From positions 1 through 64,000 of the forward strand of contig CAVUWK010000011.1 of the NCBI GenBank assembly GCA_963745175.1: a stretch of 64,000 nucleotides of DNA, read 5' to 3'. Below the pieces are notes generated by a model. The model was not told where the DNA came from and searched no databases. It was given only the letters and a program-made list of their open reading frames with translations. Numbering within the stretch: position 1 is the first letter of the stretch; every line of letters starts with the position of its first letter. The stretch comes from Bog-473 sp963745175 (GTDB lineage Bacteria > Actinomycetota > Acidimicrobiia > Acidimicrobiales > RAAP-2). A program made the translations under genes and the position numbers. Shown here in pieces: positions 1 through 8,675 of this stretch.

Positions 1-1
1 C

Positions 2-421
2 GGGGAGTACGTCACGGTCTCGCCGCTGCCGAGCACGGCGCACGGCATGGCCGGCCCGATCGGCATGGGCTTCCGCGTGCCGATGCTGGTCCTCTCGCCC
101 TTCAGCCGGGGCGGCCACGTGGCGTCCGAGGTGTTCGACCACACGTCGCAGCTGCGCTTCGTCGAGGAGCGCTTCGGGGTGAAGGCACCCAACATCTCGG
201 CCTGGCGCCGCCACCACGCGGGCGACCTGACCTCGACGCTGCACCTGCGCAGTGGCGACGCGTCGGTGCCCAAGCTGCCCAGCACGTCCAAGGACCAGAT
301 GGCCAACGTCATGGCGGAAGGGTGCACGGAGGCCGCCATCGTCGAAGCGGCGCCCGACTCTGCCATGCCGGTGTACCCCGTCCCCGCGCAGCAGTCGATG
401 CCGCGCCAGGAGACGGCCTGA
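2..421 (+). CDS. Phospholipase C-type phosphoesterase, C-terminal part (partial)
   Basis: The reading frame is open from base 2 and ends at TGA 419-421, so only the last 139 residues are present. The visible part contains GPIGMGFRVPMLVLSPFSRGG followed by a conserved FDHTSQLRFVEERFGV stretch. Both are hallmarks of the C-terminal half of the phosphoesterase family that includes bacterial phospholipases C and acid phosphatases (PF04185). Enzymes of this family are usually exported and release phosphate or a phosphorylated head group from phospholipids or phosphomonoesters. The catalytic N-terminal half lies outside the window, so substrate cannot be judged. The last 40 residues (after about residue 100) look like a family-variable tail. 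The next gene overlaps or abuts it. Confidence 0.85.
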   Translation, partial: GEYVTVSPLPSTAHGMAGPIGMGFRVPMLVLSPFSRGGHVASEVFDHTSQLRFVEERFGVKAPNISAWRRHHAGDLTSTLHLRSGDASVPKLPSTSKDQMANVMAEGCTEAAIVEAAPDSAMPVYPVPAQQSMPRQETA

Positions 422-1076
422 CCGGCGGGCTCGGGCTCGGGCTCGGCTCGGGACCGTCGTCGTCCTGAACGGGACGCCGCGCTCGGGCAAATCGAGCATC
501 GCGGCCGCGCTGCAGGAATCCTCCGGTGCGGATGCGCCGTGGCTCAACTTGGGCGTCGACGCGTTCGCCGCGGTGACCCCTCGGCAGCTCTGGCCCGGCA
601 TCGGGCTGCGTCCGGGCGGGGAGCGGCCCGACCTCGAGGACGCCGTGGTGGCGCTGTTCGACGCGCTCTACCGTGCGGTCGTGGCGTGGAGCCGTTCGGG
701 CTGCAATGTCGTCGTCGACGTCGGCCATCACGACGACTACTCGAGACCGTTGGGGATGCTGCCCAAGGTGGCCGGGGACCTGCAGGGACTGCCGGCGTTC
801 TTCATCGGGGTCCGCTGCCCGGTCGAGGTGATCATGGCCCGGCGGGATGCGGGCCCGTCCGGCGGCGCGGGCGACGCCGGTTACGTCACCAGCGCGCCCG
901 ACGGCACGGTCCCCGACGTCGTGCACCGCTGGGAGCGTGCGGTGCACGACCCGGGCATCTACGACCTGGAGGTGGACACGTCGACGCAGACGCCCGCGGC
1001 CTGCGCTGTGGCGATCCGGCATCGCCTGGACGCGGGACCGCCGACTGCGTTCGCCGCGTTGGCCGAGCGTCGCTGA
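252..1076 (+). CDS. Chloramphenicol phosphotransferase-like kinase (start uncertain)
   Basis: From about base 450 the frame encodes a P-loop kinase. It has GTVVVLNGTPRSGKSSI with the Walker A motif, then DAFAAVTPRQLWPG, a VVDVGHH segment, FFIGVRCPVEVIMARR and a C-terminal DLEVDTSTQTP. This order matches the chloramphenicol 3-O-phosphotransferase family (PF07931), which phosphorylates small alcohols. Chloramphenicol is the archetype, but many family members have unknown substrates, so resistance is not proven. The only in-frame canonical start is ATG 252, deep inside the upstream gene, and the first 65 residues it adds are Arg/Pro/Ser-rich shadow sequence. The real start therefore lies near 444-470, where a GGGCTC hexanucleotide repeat sits; a rare start codon or an indel there would explain the missing ATG. 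Confidence 0.75.
   Translation: MATRRCPSCPARPRTRWPTSWRKGARRPPSSKRRPTLPCRCTPSPRSSRCRARRRPDRRARARARLGTVVVLNGTPRSGKSSIAAALQESSGADAPWLNLGVDAFAAVTPRQLWPGIGLRPGGERPDLEDAVVALFDALYRAVVAWSRSGCNVVVDVGHHDDYSRPLGMLPKVAGDLQGLPAFFIGVRCPVEVIMARRDAGPSGGAGDAGYVTSAPDGTVPDVVHRWERAVHDPGIYDLEVDTSTQTPAACAVAIRHRLDAGPPTAFAALAERR
427..452. repeat. GGGCTC hexanucleotide tandem repeat
   Basis: Three perfect GGGCTC units (427-444) are followed by a unit lacking one G (445-449) and a further GGG. The repeat lies exactly between the stop of the phosphoesterase and the first recognisable residues of the phosphotransferase-like kinase. It is a slippage-prone tract and a likely place for length variation or a base-calling error. 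Confidence 0.7.
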
Positions 1077-1088
1077 CGCGGTCGAGCA

Positions 1089-2582
1089 CTAGCCGGGGAA
1101 CTGCACCTGCTGTGCCTGCGCCAGCAGCGAAGCCTTGTCCGCGCTGAGGATGTAGCCCTCGGCGATGTCTTTGTCCAGGCTCTTGGTGTAGGCGGCGAGG
1201 TAGTTGCTCTGGGTCCCGTAGAGGCTGGCCAGCTGGGCCGGGGTGAAGGCGATGGTCGACCCGAAGAGGCCGCAGATGGTGGTGGCGCCCGCGGGCGGTG
1301 CACCGCTCAGGGTGGAGACCGGCACGTTCACCGCCGGTGTCCGGACGCCCCCGATGACGTTGCCGTGCGCGTCGAGCGCCAGGGTCGCCGGGTGGGTGCT
1401 CGACAACGTGAAGGGCGGCGGGCTCGGCGGGGGCGTGCCGTCGTCGACCCACTTGTCGAAGGCGGTGAACGCCGCCTCGACCACGTTGTGCTGGGGGCCG
1501 CTGTTGACGGGCGTGGTGCACCCGAGGACGCTCGACGCCGCGCCGATGAAGTAGGCGTCGGCGTGTGAGGTGCCGGCGATCTCCCAGGTGCGGATCTTGT
1601 CGGTGTTCGGCTGTTGCGCGGGGGCGTATCCCAGCTGGATCAGGTCGGTCTGGGTCTCGGACATGAAGACCGGGACCTTCAGATCGGTGCGGATGCGCAA
1701 GTCGTCGGGCCCGTTGCTGGACTTGATGGACGAGCCCGACAGGGAGGCGCCCGAACCACCCCGGCTGTGGATGAAGATCCCGTCGAACGTGTTGGTCCGC
1801 GGCTGCAGCGCGTCGGCGAACGTCGTCAGGTAGAAGGCGGACTGGGACTCGCCGACGGCCACGATGTGCTTCGGCTTCAAGCCGCCCAGCGCCGCCGCAT
1901 GCGGGGCCTGGAGGGCCTGGCCGATCTGGGCGAACATGTCGAGCGCGTACTGGTCGCCGGGGTGGTGGAGCGATCCGTAGCGGGCCGGTTCGCCGTTGAC
2001 GAGCCCACCTGATGGCCCGGGCGTGCCGGGCGTGCCGAGCAGCGACTGCCCGCCGTCCACGCCGAGTGCCTGCGCCGACACCGCGACGTACGCGTAGCCG
2101 TCCCGCATCAGCATCGGATTGAGGAAGTCCCAGTCGGGCGCCGATTCCCCGGCCGACACGTTCATCCACTCGACGATCACCGTGCCGTTGAAATGGGCGG
2201 GGTCCGTGGGCCGGCGCACCAGGATGCGGGTCTTGTAGGCGGCCGACGTCGTCGGTGAGATCGTCCACTTCCCGTCGCTCGGCATGGAGTCGCCCTTGAA
2301 CGCGGTGGCCGTCCCGGCGGCGAAGTACTCCTGCTCCTCGTACCCGTTGGCGGCGAGGTCGAGCGGATGGGCGGACTCGGGCTCCATGATGTGTCCGGTG
2401 GTGATCGGGCCGGTCAGGGCGGCCGCGCTGTGGAACGTCACGTCGGGAGAGGTCGCGGTGGCGGCACCGGCTCCCTGCTGGGTGGCCAGGGTCAGCGGGA
2501 ACAGCACGACGAGTCCCGCCGCCGCGGCCACAGCGGTTCCAACCCGGGGAACAATCGACGCGCGCCCTTTCCTGAATGACAT
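1089..2582 (-). CDS. Secreted alpha/beta hydrolase of the Abhydrolase_10 type
   Basis: This is a 497-residue protein starting at ATG 2582, preceded by an AGGGGG ribosome-binding site. I chose it over the upstream in-frame starts, whose extra 83 residues look non-coding. Residues 1-40 form a signal peptide: basic MSFRKGR, a hydrophobic stretch of about 20 residues, then an AGA-type cleavage region. The mature part has the features of the alpha/beta-hydrolase domain family PF20091: LVRRPTDPAHFNGTVIVEWMNV near 121-142, and a nucleophile elbow VGESQSA at 243-249 with Ser246. An aspartate region (FMSETQTDLIQLGYA) and a histidine region (WEIAGTSHADAY) follow in the expected order. Members act on esters outside the cytoplasm, but the substrate is unknown. 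The gene stands alone, divergent from the acyltransferase downstream of its start. Confidence 0.85.
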   Translation of the reverse strand: MSFRKGRASIVPRVGTAVAAAAGLVVLFPLTLATQQGAGAATATSPDVTFHSAAALTGPITTGHIMEPESAHPLDLAANGYEEQEYFAAGTATAFKGDSMPSDGKWTISPTTSAAYKTRILVRRPTDPAHFNGTVIVEWMNVSAGESAPDWDFLNPMLMRDGYAYVAVSAQALGVDGGQSLLGTPGTPGPSGGLVNGEPARYGSLHHPGDQYALDMFAQIGQALQAPHAAALGGLKPKHIVAVGESQSAFYLTTFADALQPRTNTFDGIFIHSRGGSGASLSGSSIKSSNGPDDLRIRTDLKVPVFMSETQTDLIQLGYAPAQQPNTDKIRTWEIAGTSHADAYFIGAASSVLGCTTPVNSGPQHNVVEAAFTAFDKWVDDGTPPPSPPPFTLSSTHPATLALDAHGNVIGGVRTPAVNVPVSTLSGAPPAGATTICGLFGSTIAFTPAQLASLYGTQSNYLAAYTKSLDKDIAEGYILSADKASLLAQAQQVQFPG

Positions 2583-2720
2583 TGGAAGCCCCCTTGGCAC
2601 AGCCCCATTGGCCCGGTGCGCCGGTGACTCTACCCATGCCCGGTCACCGGTGGGCTTCAGGGGGTCCGCCGGCCAGGAAGTGCCCACTTGGGACCGAAGC
2701 CCCGACGGTACGCTCCGGCG

Positions 2721-4862
2721 ATGGCTGCACGCGTCTCTCCCGACGCACCACGCAAGGGAGCAACGCTCGCCTACCTGCCGGCTCTCGACGGGATCAGGGG
2801 TGTCGCCATGCTCGGCATCCTGGGTGTGCACGCCGGGGTCTACCTGACCGCGGGTGGTTTCTTCCTGCTCGACAGTTTCTTCGCGCTCTCCGGCTTCCTG
2901 ATCACCTCGCTGCTGATCGTGGAGTGGCGCAAACGAGGCACCATCAAGCTGGGGGCCTTCTGGGCTCGGCGCGCCCGGCGCTTGCTACCTGGGCTCTTCG
3001 TCATGCTGATCGGCGTCGCGATCCTCTACGGCATCTTCGTCCCCGCCGGCACCTACCCGACGCTCCGCGGTGACGCGTTGTCCGCGCTCTTCTACTTCGC
3101 CAACTGGCACTACATCGCGTCCGGCTCCAACTACTTCCACATGACCGGCCTCACCTCACCGTTGATCCACACCTGGTCCCTGGCCGTCGAGGAACAGTTC
3201 TACCTGGTCTGGCCGCTCGTGTTTCTCGGCGTCCTCAAGCTCACGCGCTCGTTGTGGGCCCTGCTCGCCGTGGCCATCACCGGCGCGCTGGCCTCCGCCC
3301 TCGAGATGGCCGTGCTCTACAACCCCACGAACATCAACCGCCTCTACTTCGGGACCGACACCCATGCGCAGTCCGTCCTGGTCGGGGCGACCCTGGCCCT
3401 GAGCCTGGCGTTGTGGGCCGAGCGCCGGCGGAAGGGCGACGAACAGGACTGGCAGGCCCGCACGGTGTGGGCGCGCCGCGTGCTGACGGTCCTCGGCGCG
3501 GTCGGGTTGATCGTCAGTGGCGTCCTGTGCGCCACCGTGCACTCCGGCGATGCCGCCGCGTATCGCGGGGGGTTCCTCCTCGCCGCGGTCGCCACCGCGG
3601 CCGTCCTCCTCAGTGTGTCGTGCGCCCAGACCTCACCGGTGGCACGGCTGCTGTCGTTCCGGCCCTTCACCTTCATCGGGCGCATCTCCTACGGCATGTA
3701 CCTCTGGCACTTCCCCTTGTTCATCTTCATCAACGAGCAACGGACGGGCCTGAGCGGCTGGCCCCTCTTCGTCGTGCGGGTCATCCCCACCATCGGGGTG
3801 GCGGTGCTCTCGTTCTTCCTGGTGGAGCGGCCGATCCGGCAGGGCACGTTCTTCACCCGGTTCCGGGCCCAGGTGTTCACGCTGCCCGCGGTGGGCGTCG
3901 TGGTGCTGGCCATCGTCCTGGCGACCATGCCGGCGCTGGACACCATCGCCACCGGCGCCGTCGCCACCGGGACGGTCCCCGCGACCGCCATCACGTCAAC
4001 CGTTCCTGCGGCGTACGGCACGACACCCACGCGGGTCCTGCTCGTCGGTGACTCCCAGGCCCTGACGCTCGGCATCGGGCTGGAAACGGCACTGACCGCC
4101 CACCCCGCGAAGTACGACGGCCTGCATCTGCTCAACGAGGGGATCCTCGGTTGCGGTGTCGCCGACGGCACGACAGGCGAGCAGTCCGGCGGGACGTTCA
4201 TCGTCGGCGCTCCCTGCACGCCGGACCCGCAGAGTGCGAACTGCCCTCCGGGGGGCGTCTTCGGGCCCCACCAGAACGTGCCCTGCCAGGCCTGGACCGC
4301 GGCCTGGGCCGATTGGGTCAAGCAACTGCAACCGAACGTCGTGGTGCTCCTGGCCGGGGGCGGCGAAGTGCTCGACCGCCTGTACCGCGGGCACATGACG
4401 AACATCTTGAACCCGACGTTCGCGGCATACGTGGAGAGACAATTGGAGAAGGCCGTGCAGATCGCGACGGCACGGGGCGCCCTCATGGTCTTCATGACCA
4501 AGCCCTGCCAGAGCACGGGCGAGCAGCCCGACGGTGCCCCATGGCCACAGGACAGCTCGGCCCGCCAGGAGGCGTACAACGCGTTGCTCCGCAAGGTGGC
4601 CGCCGAGCATCCGGGGCAGGTCTACATGCAGGACCTGACCTCCTACGTGTGCCCGGGCGGCAGGTACGCCGAGGATCTCGACGGCATCCCGGTGCGCGAG
4701 AGCGACGGCAGCCACTTCGACATGCAGCCCGGGGGTGGCGGCGACTACCTGGCGCCGGCGATCCTCCCGTACTGGATGGAGCTCGGCCACCTGCAGGAGG
4801 CGCACACGAACGGTGCGAGTGTGCCTTCCGGATCGCTCCCCCGGTTCTTCGCTCCGCAGTGA
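2721..4862 (+). CDS. OafA/YrhL-type membrane acyltransferase with C-terminal SGNH domain
   Basis: This 713-residue protein begins at ATG 2721 (MAARVSPDAPRKG). The alternative TTG at 2688 adds eleven poorly supported residues. Residues 15-380 are an acyltransferase 3 domain (PF01757) with about ten membrane helices, the YLPALDGIRG opening, a His at about 37 in GVHAG, and the EEQFYLVWPL signature near residue 160. From about 440 the extracytoplasmic SGNH domain begins with LLVGDSQALTLG. It ends with DGSHFD near 661-666, supplying the block I Ser and block V Asp/His. Such two-domain enzymes transfer acetyl groups across the membrane onto cell-surface polysaccharides or peptidoglycan. The exact acceptor cannot be read from the sequence. 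It is monocistronic and followed by a terminator-like hairpin. Confidence 0.92.
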   Translation: MAARVSPDAPRKGATLAYLPALDGIRGVAMLGILGVHAGVYLTAGGFFLLDSFFALSGFLITSLLIVEWRKRGTIKLGAFWARRARRLLPGLFVMLIGVAILYGIFVPAGTYPTLRGDALSALFYFANWHYIASGSNYFHMTGLTSPLIHTWSLAVEEQFYLVWPLVFLGVLKLTRSLWALLAVAITGALASALEMAVLYNPTNINRLYFGTDTHAQSVLVGATLALSLALWAERRRKGDEQDWQARTVWARRVLTVLGAVGLIVSGVLCATVHSGDAAAYRGGFLLAAVATAAVLLSVSCAQTSPVARLLSFRPFTFIGRISYGMYLWHFPLFIFINEQRTGLSGWPLFVVRVIPTIGVAVLSFFLVERPIRQGTFFTRFRAQVFTLPAVGVVVLAIVLATMPALDTIATGAVATGTVPATAITSTVPAAYGTTPTRVLLVGDSQALTLGIGLETALTAHPAKYDGLHLLNEGILGCGVADGTTGEQSGGTFIVGAPCTPDPQSANCPPGGVFGPHQNVPCQAWTAAWADWVKQLQPNVVVLLAGGGEVLDRLYRGHMTNILNPTFAAYVERQLEKAVQIATARGALMVFMTKPCQSTGEQPDGAPWPQDSSARQEAYNALLRKVAAEHPGQVYMQDLTSYVCPGGRYAEDLDGIPVRESDGSHFDMQPGGGGDYLAPAILPYWMELGHLQEAHTNGASVPSGSLPRFFAPQ

Positions 4863-4950
4863 GGCCCGGTTCGACCGGCTCCGTCAGTGGCGCCCGCGCG
4901 TGGTCGGGTTCGCCCGTGCGCTCACCTCTTGAAGCCGCCGGGTTTTCTCT

Positions 4951-4982
4951 CCAGACTCTCAACCGATCTGTTTAGAGTCTGG
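4951..4982. terminator. Terminator-like hairpin between convergent genes
   Basis: A perfect 9-bp inverted repeat, CCAGACTCT (4951-4959) and AGAGTCTGG (4974-4982), flanks a 14-nt loop. TTTT lies upstream and AAAAAA downstream of the stem. It sits in the 167-bp gap between the acyltransferase (plus) and methyltransferase (minus), which end towards each other. The composition is unusually AT-rich for this region. It could serve both genes, although neither strand shows a clean U-tract directly after the stem. Confidence 0.6.
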
Positions 4983-5029
4983 AAAAAAGAACGGCGAGTT
5001 CAGGCGGTCAGACGCGAAAACCCGGCCAC

Positions 5030-6050
5030 TCAGTTCAATACGACGAGTGGCTCCCAAGGGTCGGACCGCGGACCGCGGCCCGGGCCACGATCACGTCGGT
5101 CTCGCCGGCGCCGGCGCCGCCCGGCGCCCAGCCTGAGGCGCCGGCCCGACCAACCGGTCCGGGCGAGGGCACGGTCGAAGTAGGCGCCGTCGAAACCCAG
5201 CTCGAGCCAGCCGTACGTGCGGCTCGACCAGACCGAGAGCCCGTCGAGCCGCGGTCCCCACGGGTAGTCCAGCTTCTGAATCGGCTCGGCCGCGAAGAGC
5301 ACGACGCCACCGGGACGCACGATGTCGTGCAGGCGGCGCAGCATGGCGAGGTGGTCGGCGCAGTGGTGGAAGCTCTCGAAGAACACCGCGGCGTCGAACC
5401 GTTCCGTCGCCGCGTACCCGAGCATGTCGCCCCGCTCGACGGTGACCCGGCCGGGGCCGTCGCAGCGGTGTGCGATCAGGCGGCAGAACTTCTCGTCCAG
5501 CTCGACGGCGGTGACGTCGAGCCCCGTGGCCACGAGGTCGCGGGTGAGATTGCCCCAGCCCGGACCGAACTCGACGACGCGCCGAGGTCCCGCTCGCGCC
5601 GGCACGGCGTCGGCCAGGCACTCGAGGAGGTGTCCGCGGGCCACGAGGTCGCGGCCGACCAGGGCCAGCGAGCCGGTCTGGTACGGGAACGGCCGCTCGA
5701 GCGCGGCCGCCAGGTCGAAGGGGGAGGCCTCGTGCCCGGTGTCGTAACCGGCCCGACCCGAGACGGAGCGGTAGAGGTCCCAGGTCCAGTCCCGGTATGC
5801 GTCGGAGAAGGGGTCTTCGGGCGGGCTGGTCGGGAGCGCCAGCACGATCCCGTCGAGCAGGGCGCGCGCCTCGTCGGGGGCGGGCCCCATCAGCGCGGTG
5901 GCGCGGGCCAGCACCGCGTCGAGCTCGTCCGGCGCGACCGGGCGGGGGCCGGGTCGCCCCAGCGCGGCGCGCAGCGGGCGCCGGAGCCGGGGCGGGAGCG
6001 CGTCGACGGCCCGCGCCCAGGCGCACGACGGCGCGCGTCGATTCGCTCAT
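5030..6050 (-). CDS. Class I SAM-dependent methyltransferase (frame break near the start)
   Basis: The frame from GTG 5914 to the stop at 5030 encodes 294 residues. The SAM-binding motif VVEFGPGWGN is at 112-122, followed by VTAVELDEKFC, an acidic GDMLGY segment, and a post-motif RPGGVVLFAAEP. I place the true start at ATG 6050, which overlaps the stop of the upstream monooxygenase gene as ATGA, a typical coupled arrangement. That ATG is one frame off. After about nine residues (MSESTRAVV) the main frame continues with WARAVDALPPRLRRPLRAAL, which reads like real protein, so one extra base near 6020 is inferred. The substrate is unknown. The gene follows the ABM monooxygenase and amidohydrolase and is probably co-transcribed with them. 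Confidence 0.8.
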
Positions 6051-6391
6051 GAGATGGAGGTGGGCCCGCCCGCGGTCAGCCGGCTGTGGGCACGGCGCTC
6101 GGGGCGGATCGGGGACGCGTCGAAGAAGCTCGCCGTCGCTCCGGTGATGCGCTGCAGGTTCCGTTCGCCGAAGGCCACCTCGTGCGGCGCGGCGAGGTGC
6201 GCGTCGAGCAGCTCCTGGGACTCCCAGCACTCGAAGAAGCGGAAGGTGTTGGGCGCCTCGAGGTCCTCGCCCCAGAAGTACTCGATGCATCCGGCGTCGC
6301 GCCGGCTCGCCTCCGTCACCTCGGCCAGGCTGGCCAGGACGTCGGCGCGGTCCGCGGGGTCGAAGCTGAGGGAGCCGGCGATGATGATCAT
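6047..6391 (-). CDS. Antibiotic biosynthesis monooxygenase (ABM) domain protein
   Basis: This 114-residue protein, beginning MIIIAGSLSFDPADRAD, has the ferredoxin-like dimeric alpha-beta barrel pattern of PF03992. It shows the conserved stretch GCIEYFWGEDLEAPNTFRF followed by FECWESQELLDAHL and a terminal histidine-containing helix. Such proteins are small cofactor-free monooxygenases or quinol/heme-handling enzymes, and many are of unknown role. The gene sits between the amidohydrolase and the methyltransferase on the same strand. Its stop overlaps the probable methyltransferase start (ATGA at 6050-6047), which suggests translational coupling. A second, shorter ABM gene occurs at 42816. Confidence 0.85.
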   Translation of the reverse strand: MIIIAGSLSFDPADRADVLASLAEVTEASRRDAGCIEYFWGEDLEAPNTFRFFECWESQELLDAHLAAPHEVAFGERNLQRITGATASFFDASPIRPERRAHSRLTAGGPTSIS

Positions 6392-6412
6392 GGCCGGAGG
6401 GTAGCGGCGTCC

Positions 6413-7665
6413 TCAGCGGGCGGCGAGCGGCGGCGAGGTCGTCCTTCACGAGCGTGCCGCCCTTCAGGACGGCCAGCAGCCTGGCCCGGTCCTGCAGGAG
6501 CCCGATGTCGGCCAGGGGGTCGCCGTCGACCACGAGCAGGTCGGCCAGGTAGCCCGCCTGCACCGAGCCCAGCTCGTGGGACCGGCCCATGAGCTCGGCG
6601 CCGTTGCGGGTGGCCCAGCGGATCACGTCGAGGGGCGGGATCCCCGCCTCCTTCACGTAGAACTCGAGCTCGTCGGCGTAGCGGCCGTGCGGCAGGCTGA
6701 TGGCGCCGTAGTCGTCGCCGCACAGGAGCTTCACCCCGGCCTCGTTGGCCTTGGGCAGGATGGCGAGCGCCCGCTCGATGTCCGTCGGCCATGGCGGCGG
6801 TGAACCCGAGCCCCCCGCCGCCCATCATCTCGGCGAAGCGGACCGGGAAGAGCTGGCTCGGGACGAGGAAGGTGCCGAGCTCGACCATCCGTTCGATGGC
6901 CAGCGCGTCGAGCCCGTCGCCGTGGTCGACGACGTCGATGCCGGCATCGAGCGCCATGTGGATGGCCTCGCGGTTGGCGATGTGGCCGCGCACCAGCGCG
7001 CCGCGCTGGTGGGCGGCCTCGATGCCCGCCGTGATCTCCTCACGGGTCATCTCGGTCTGCTCGCTCGGGGCCACCGTGCCGTGCCCTCCCGTCACGAACA
7101 TCTTGATGATCTCGGCCCCCTGCTTGATCTCCTCGCGCACGGCGAGCCGGAACTCGTCGGGGCCGTCGGAGCGGTTGATGGCGCCGCGGGCGCCGACGTC
7201 CCAGTACCACGGGAAGCTCTTGTCGCCGGCATGCCCCGTCGTGCTGACGTCGCGGCTGCCGGCCATCAGCCGGGGGCCCGCGACGAGACCCTCCGCGATG
7301 GCGGCCTTCATGGACGCGTCGATGGCAAAGGGCGCGCCCGCGCTCACGGCGCCGGTGAAGCCGCAGCGCAGCAGCAACTCGAGATGATGCGCCGCCCGCA
7401 CGGCTTGGAGCGCCGGCGGCTCCTCGAGACCGAACGGGGCCGTCTTCGAGCCGAGCTCGTGGTAGGTGGCGTGGAAGTGGCTGCTGACCATGCCCGGCAT
7501 GACCGTCCGCCCGTCGAGGTCCACGACCCGGTCCTCGGGACCGCTCTCGATGCCGTCGGCGGTGCGCACGGTGGCGATGCGACGGTCCTCGACGACCACG
7601 GTGGTCCGGGGCCGGGCGCCGTCCGCGTCGAGGACGGTCGCGTCGCGGAGGATGAGCCTAGGCAC
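6413..7665 (-). CDS. Metal-dependent amidohydrolase, imidazolonepropionase-like (frame breaks)
   Basis: Start GTG 7665 gives VPRLILRDATVLDADGARPRTTVVVEDRRI, the small beta domain that opens amidohydrolase superfamily enzymes. The metal-binding HxH appears as SSHFHATYHE, the lysine/His region as GAEIIKMFVTGGHGT, and later histidines as VRGHIANREAIHMAL and DVVDHGDG. Near 6785 the frame breaks. One extra base leads into the frame carrying DIERALAILPKANEAGVKLLCGDD, NGAELMGRSHELGSVQAGYLADLLVVDGDP and the closing GGTLVKDDLA. A second extra base near 6420 is needed to reach the natural-looking stop at 6413; otherwise the frame runs on into the next genes. The reassembled protein is about 415 residues, normal for the family. 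It probably hydrolyses a cyclic amide, peptide or ester. Confidence 0.8.
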
Positions 7666-7801
7666 CGTCGCCGACGATCTCGTTGGCTCCGGACACGGCT
7701 CCGGTACCGTTCTCGGGCACGGAGGCAACGTTAGTGACCCAGACCCGACGACCGCATTGGCGCGTCCTGGCCCCGGGACGCCCTGGCGTCCCGGCGGGCC
7801 C

Positions 7802-8656
7802 GTGACGCTCGGCGCGGGTGACACCGTGCTCTGTTCGGGCACGCTGGGGCCGGGCATCTCGTTCGGGGAGCGGGTGGCCGCCGCCGTGGCCGGAGGCTTC
7901 TCCGGTATCTCGCTGTGGGGGCGCGACTACCGGGTGGCCCGCGACGAGGGGTTGAGCGACGGCGACATCCGCCTGTTCCTCGCCGACCACGGCTTGGCCG
8001 TGGCCGAGCTCGACCCGTCCTGGTGGTGGCTCCCGGGCGCGTCCGACGTGCACATCCCACCCGAGCTCGATCAGGAGCGGATCTTCGGCTTCGGCGAGCG
8101 GGAGCTGTTCGCCGTCGCGGACGCCGTCGGGGCACGCTCGCTCAACGCGGTCGACGTCTTCGGGGGCTCCTGGTCCCTGGACGAGGCGGCGGCGGCCTTC
8201 GCCGGCTTGTGCGAGCGGGCGGCCGAGCACGGCCTGCTCGTCCACCTGGAGTTCCTCCCGTGGTCGAGGATCCCCGATCTGGCGACGGCCTGGCAGGTGG
8301 TCAGCGCGGCCGACCGGCCCAACGGCGGCATCATGCTCGACGCCTGGCACTACTTCCGGAGCAGGCCCGACGGCGCGCTCCTCCGCACCATTCCGGGCGA
8401 CTCCATCCTCGGCGTCCAACTGTGCGACGCACCGGCGCTACCCGAGCCCGAGCCGCTCCACGCCACGCTGCACGAGCGGCTGCTCCCGGGCGAAGGCGGG
8501 CTGGCGCTGCGCGCCCTGCTCGCCGATCTGCAGGAGACCGGCGCGGCGGCTCCGCTCGGCGTCGAGGTGTTCTCCGACGTCCTGCACGCGCTCAATCCGG
8601 AGGAGGCGGGCCGGATGGCCGGCACGTCGCTGCGCGCCCTGCTCGATCCCGGATGA
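7802..8656 (+). CDS. Xylose isomerase-like TIM barrel protein
   Basis: This is a 284-residue protein from GTG 7802; TTG 7757 is an alternative. The sequence follows the AP endonuclease 2/sugar isomerase fold (PF01261). The features are AGGFSGISLWGRDY at the first strand, AELDPSWWWLPGA, GARSLNAVDVFGG, the metal-site region LVHLEFLPWSRIPDL, MLDAWHYFRS, and LGVQLCDAP followed by LGVEVFSDVL. Glu and Asp/His residues at the strand ends are in the expected order for a divalent metal site. Family members isomerise or epimerise sugars and related hydroxy acids, but the substrate is not identifiable here. The gene is divergent from the amidohydrolase with a 136-bp shared promoter region. Confidence 0.8.
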   Translation: MTLGAGDTVLCSGTLGPGISFGERVAAAVAGGFSGISLWGRDYRVARDEGLSDGDIRLFLADHGLAVAELDPSWWWLPGASDVHIPPELDQERIFGFGERELFAVADAVGARSLNAVDVFGGSWSLDEAAAAFAGLCERAAEHGLLVHLEFLPWSRIPDLATAWQVVSAADRPNGGIMLDAWHYFRSRPDGALLRTIPGDSILGVQLCDAPALPEPEPLHATLHERLLPGEGGLALRALLADLQETGAAAPLGVEVFSDVLHALNPEEAGRMAGTSLRALLDPG

Positions 8657-8675
8657 ACGGGCCGTCAGCGGCTCG

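Noticed and set aside
427..452. Short GGGCTC repeats considered as part of a CRISPR-like array
   Set aside because: The units are contiguous six-mers without spacers; it is a simple sequence repeat.
886..2637. Alternative 583-residue minus-strand frame over the secreted hydrolase
   Set aside because: It is a shadow of the hydrolase at 1089-2582, which has a signal peptide, active-site motifs and a ribosome-binding site in the other frame.
5091..6734. A single 547-residue minus-strand gene
   Set aside because: It begins with real amidohydrolase C-terminal sequence and then runs through the ABM and methyltransferase genes in a wrong frame; the long openness results from lost stops after frame changes.
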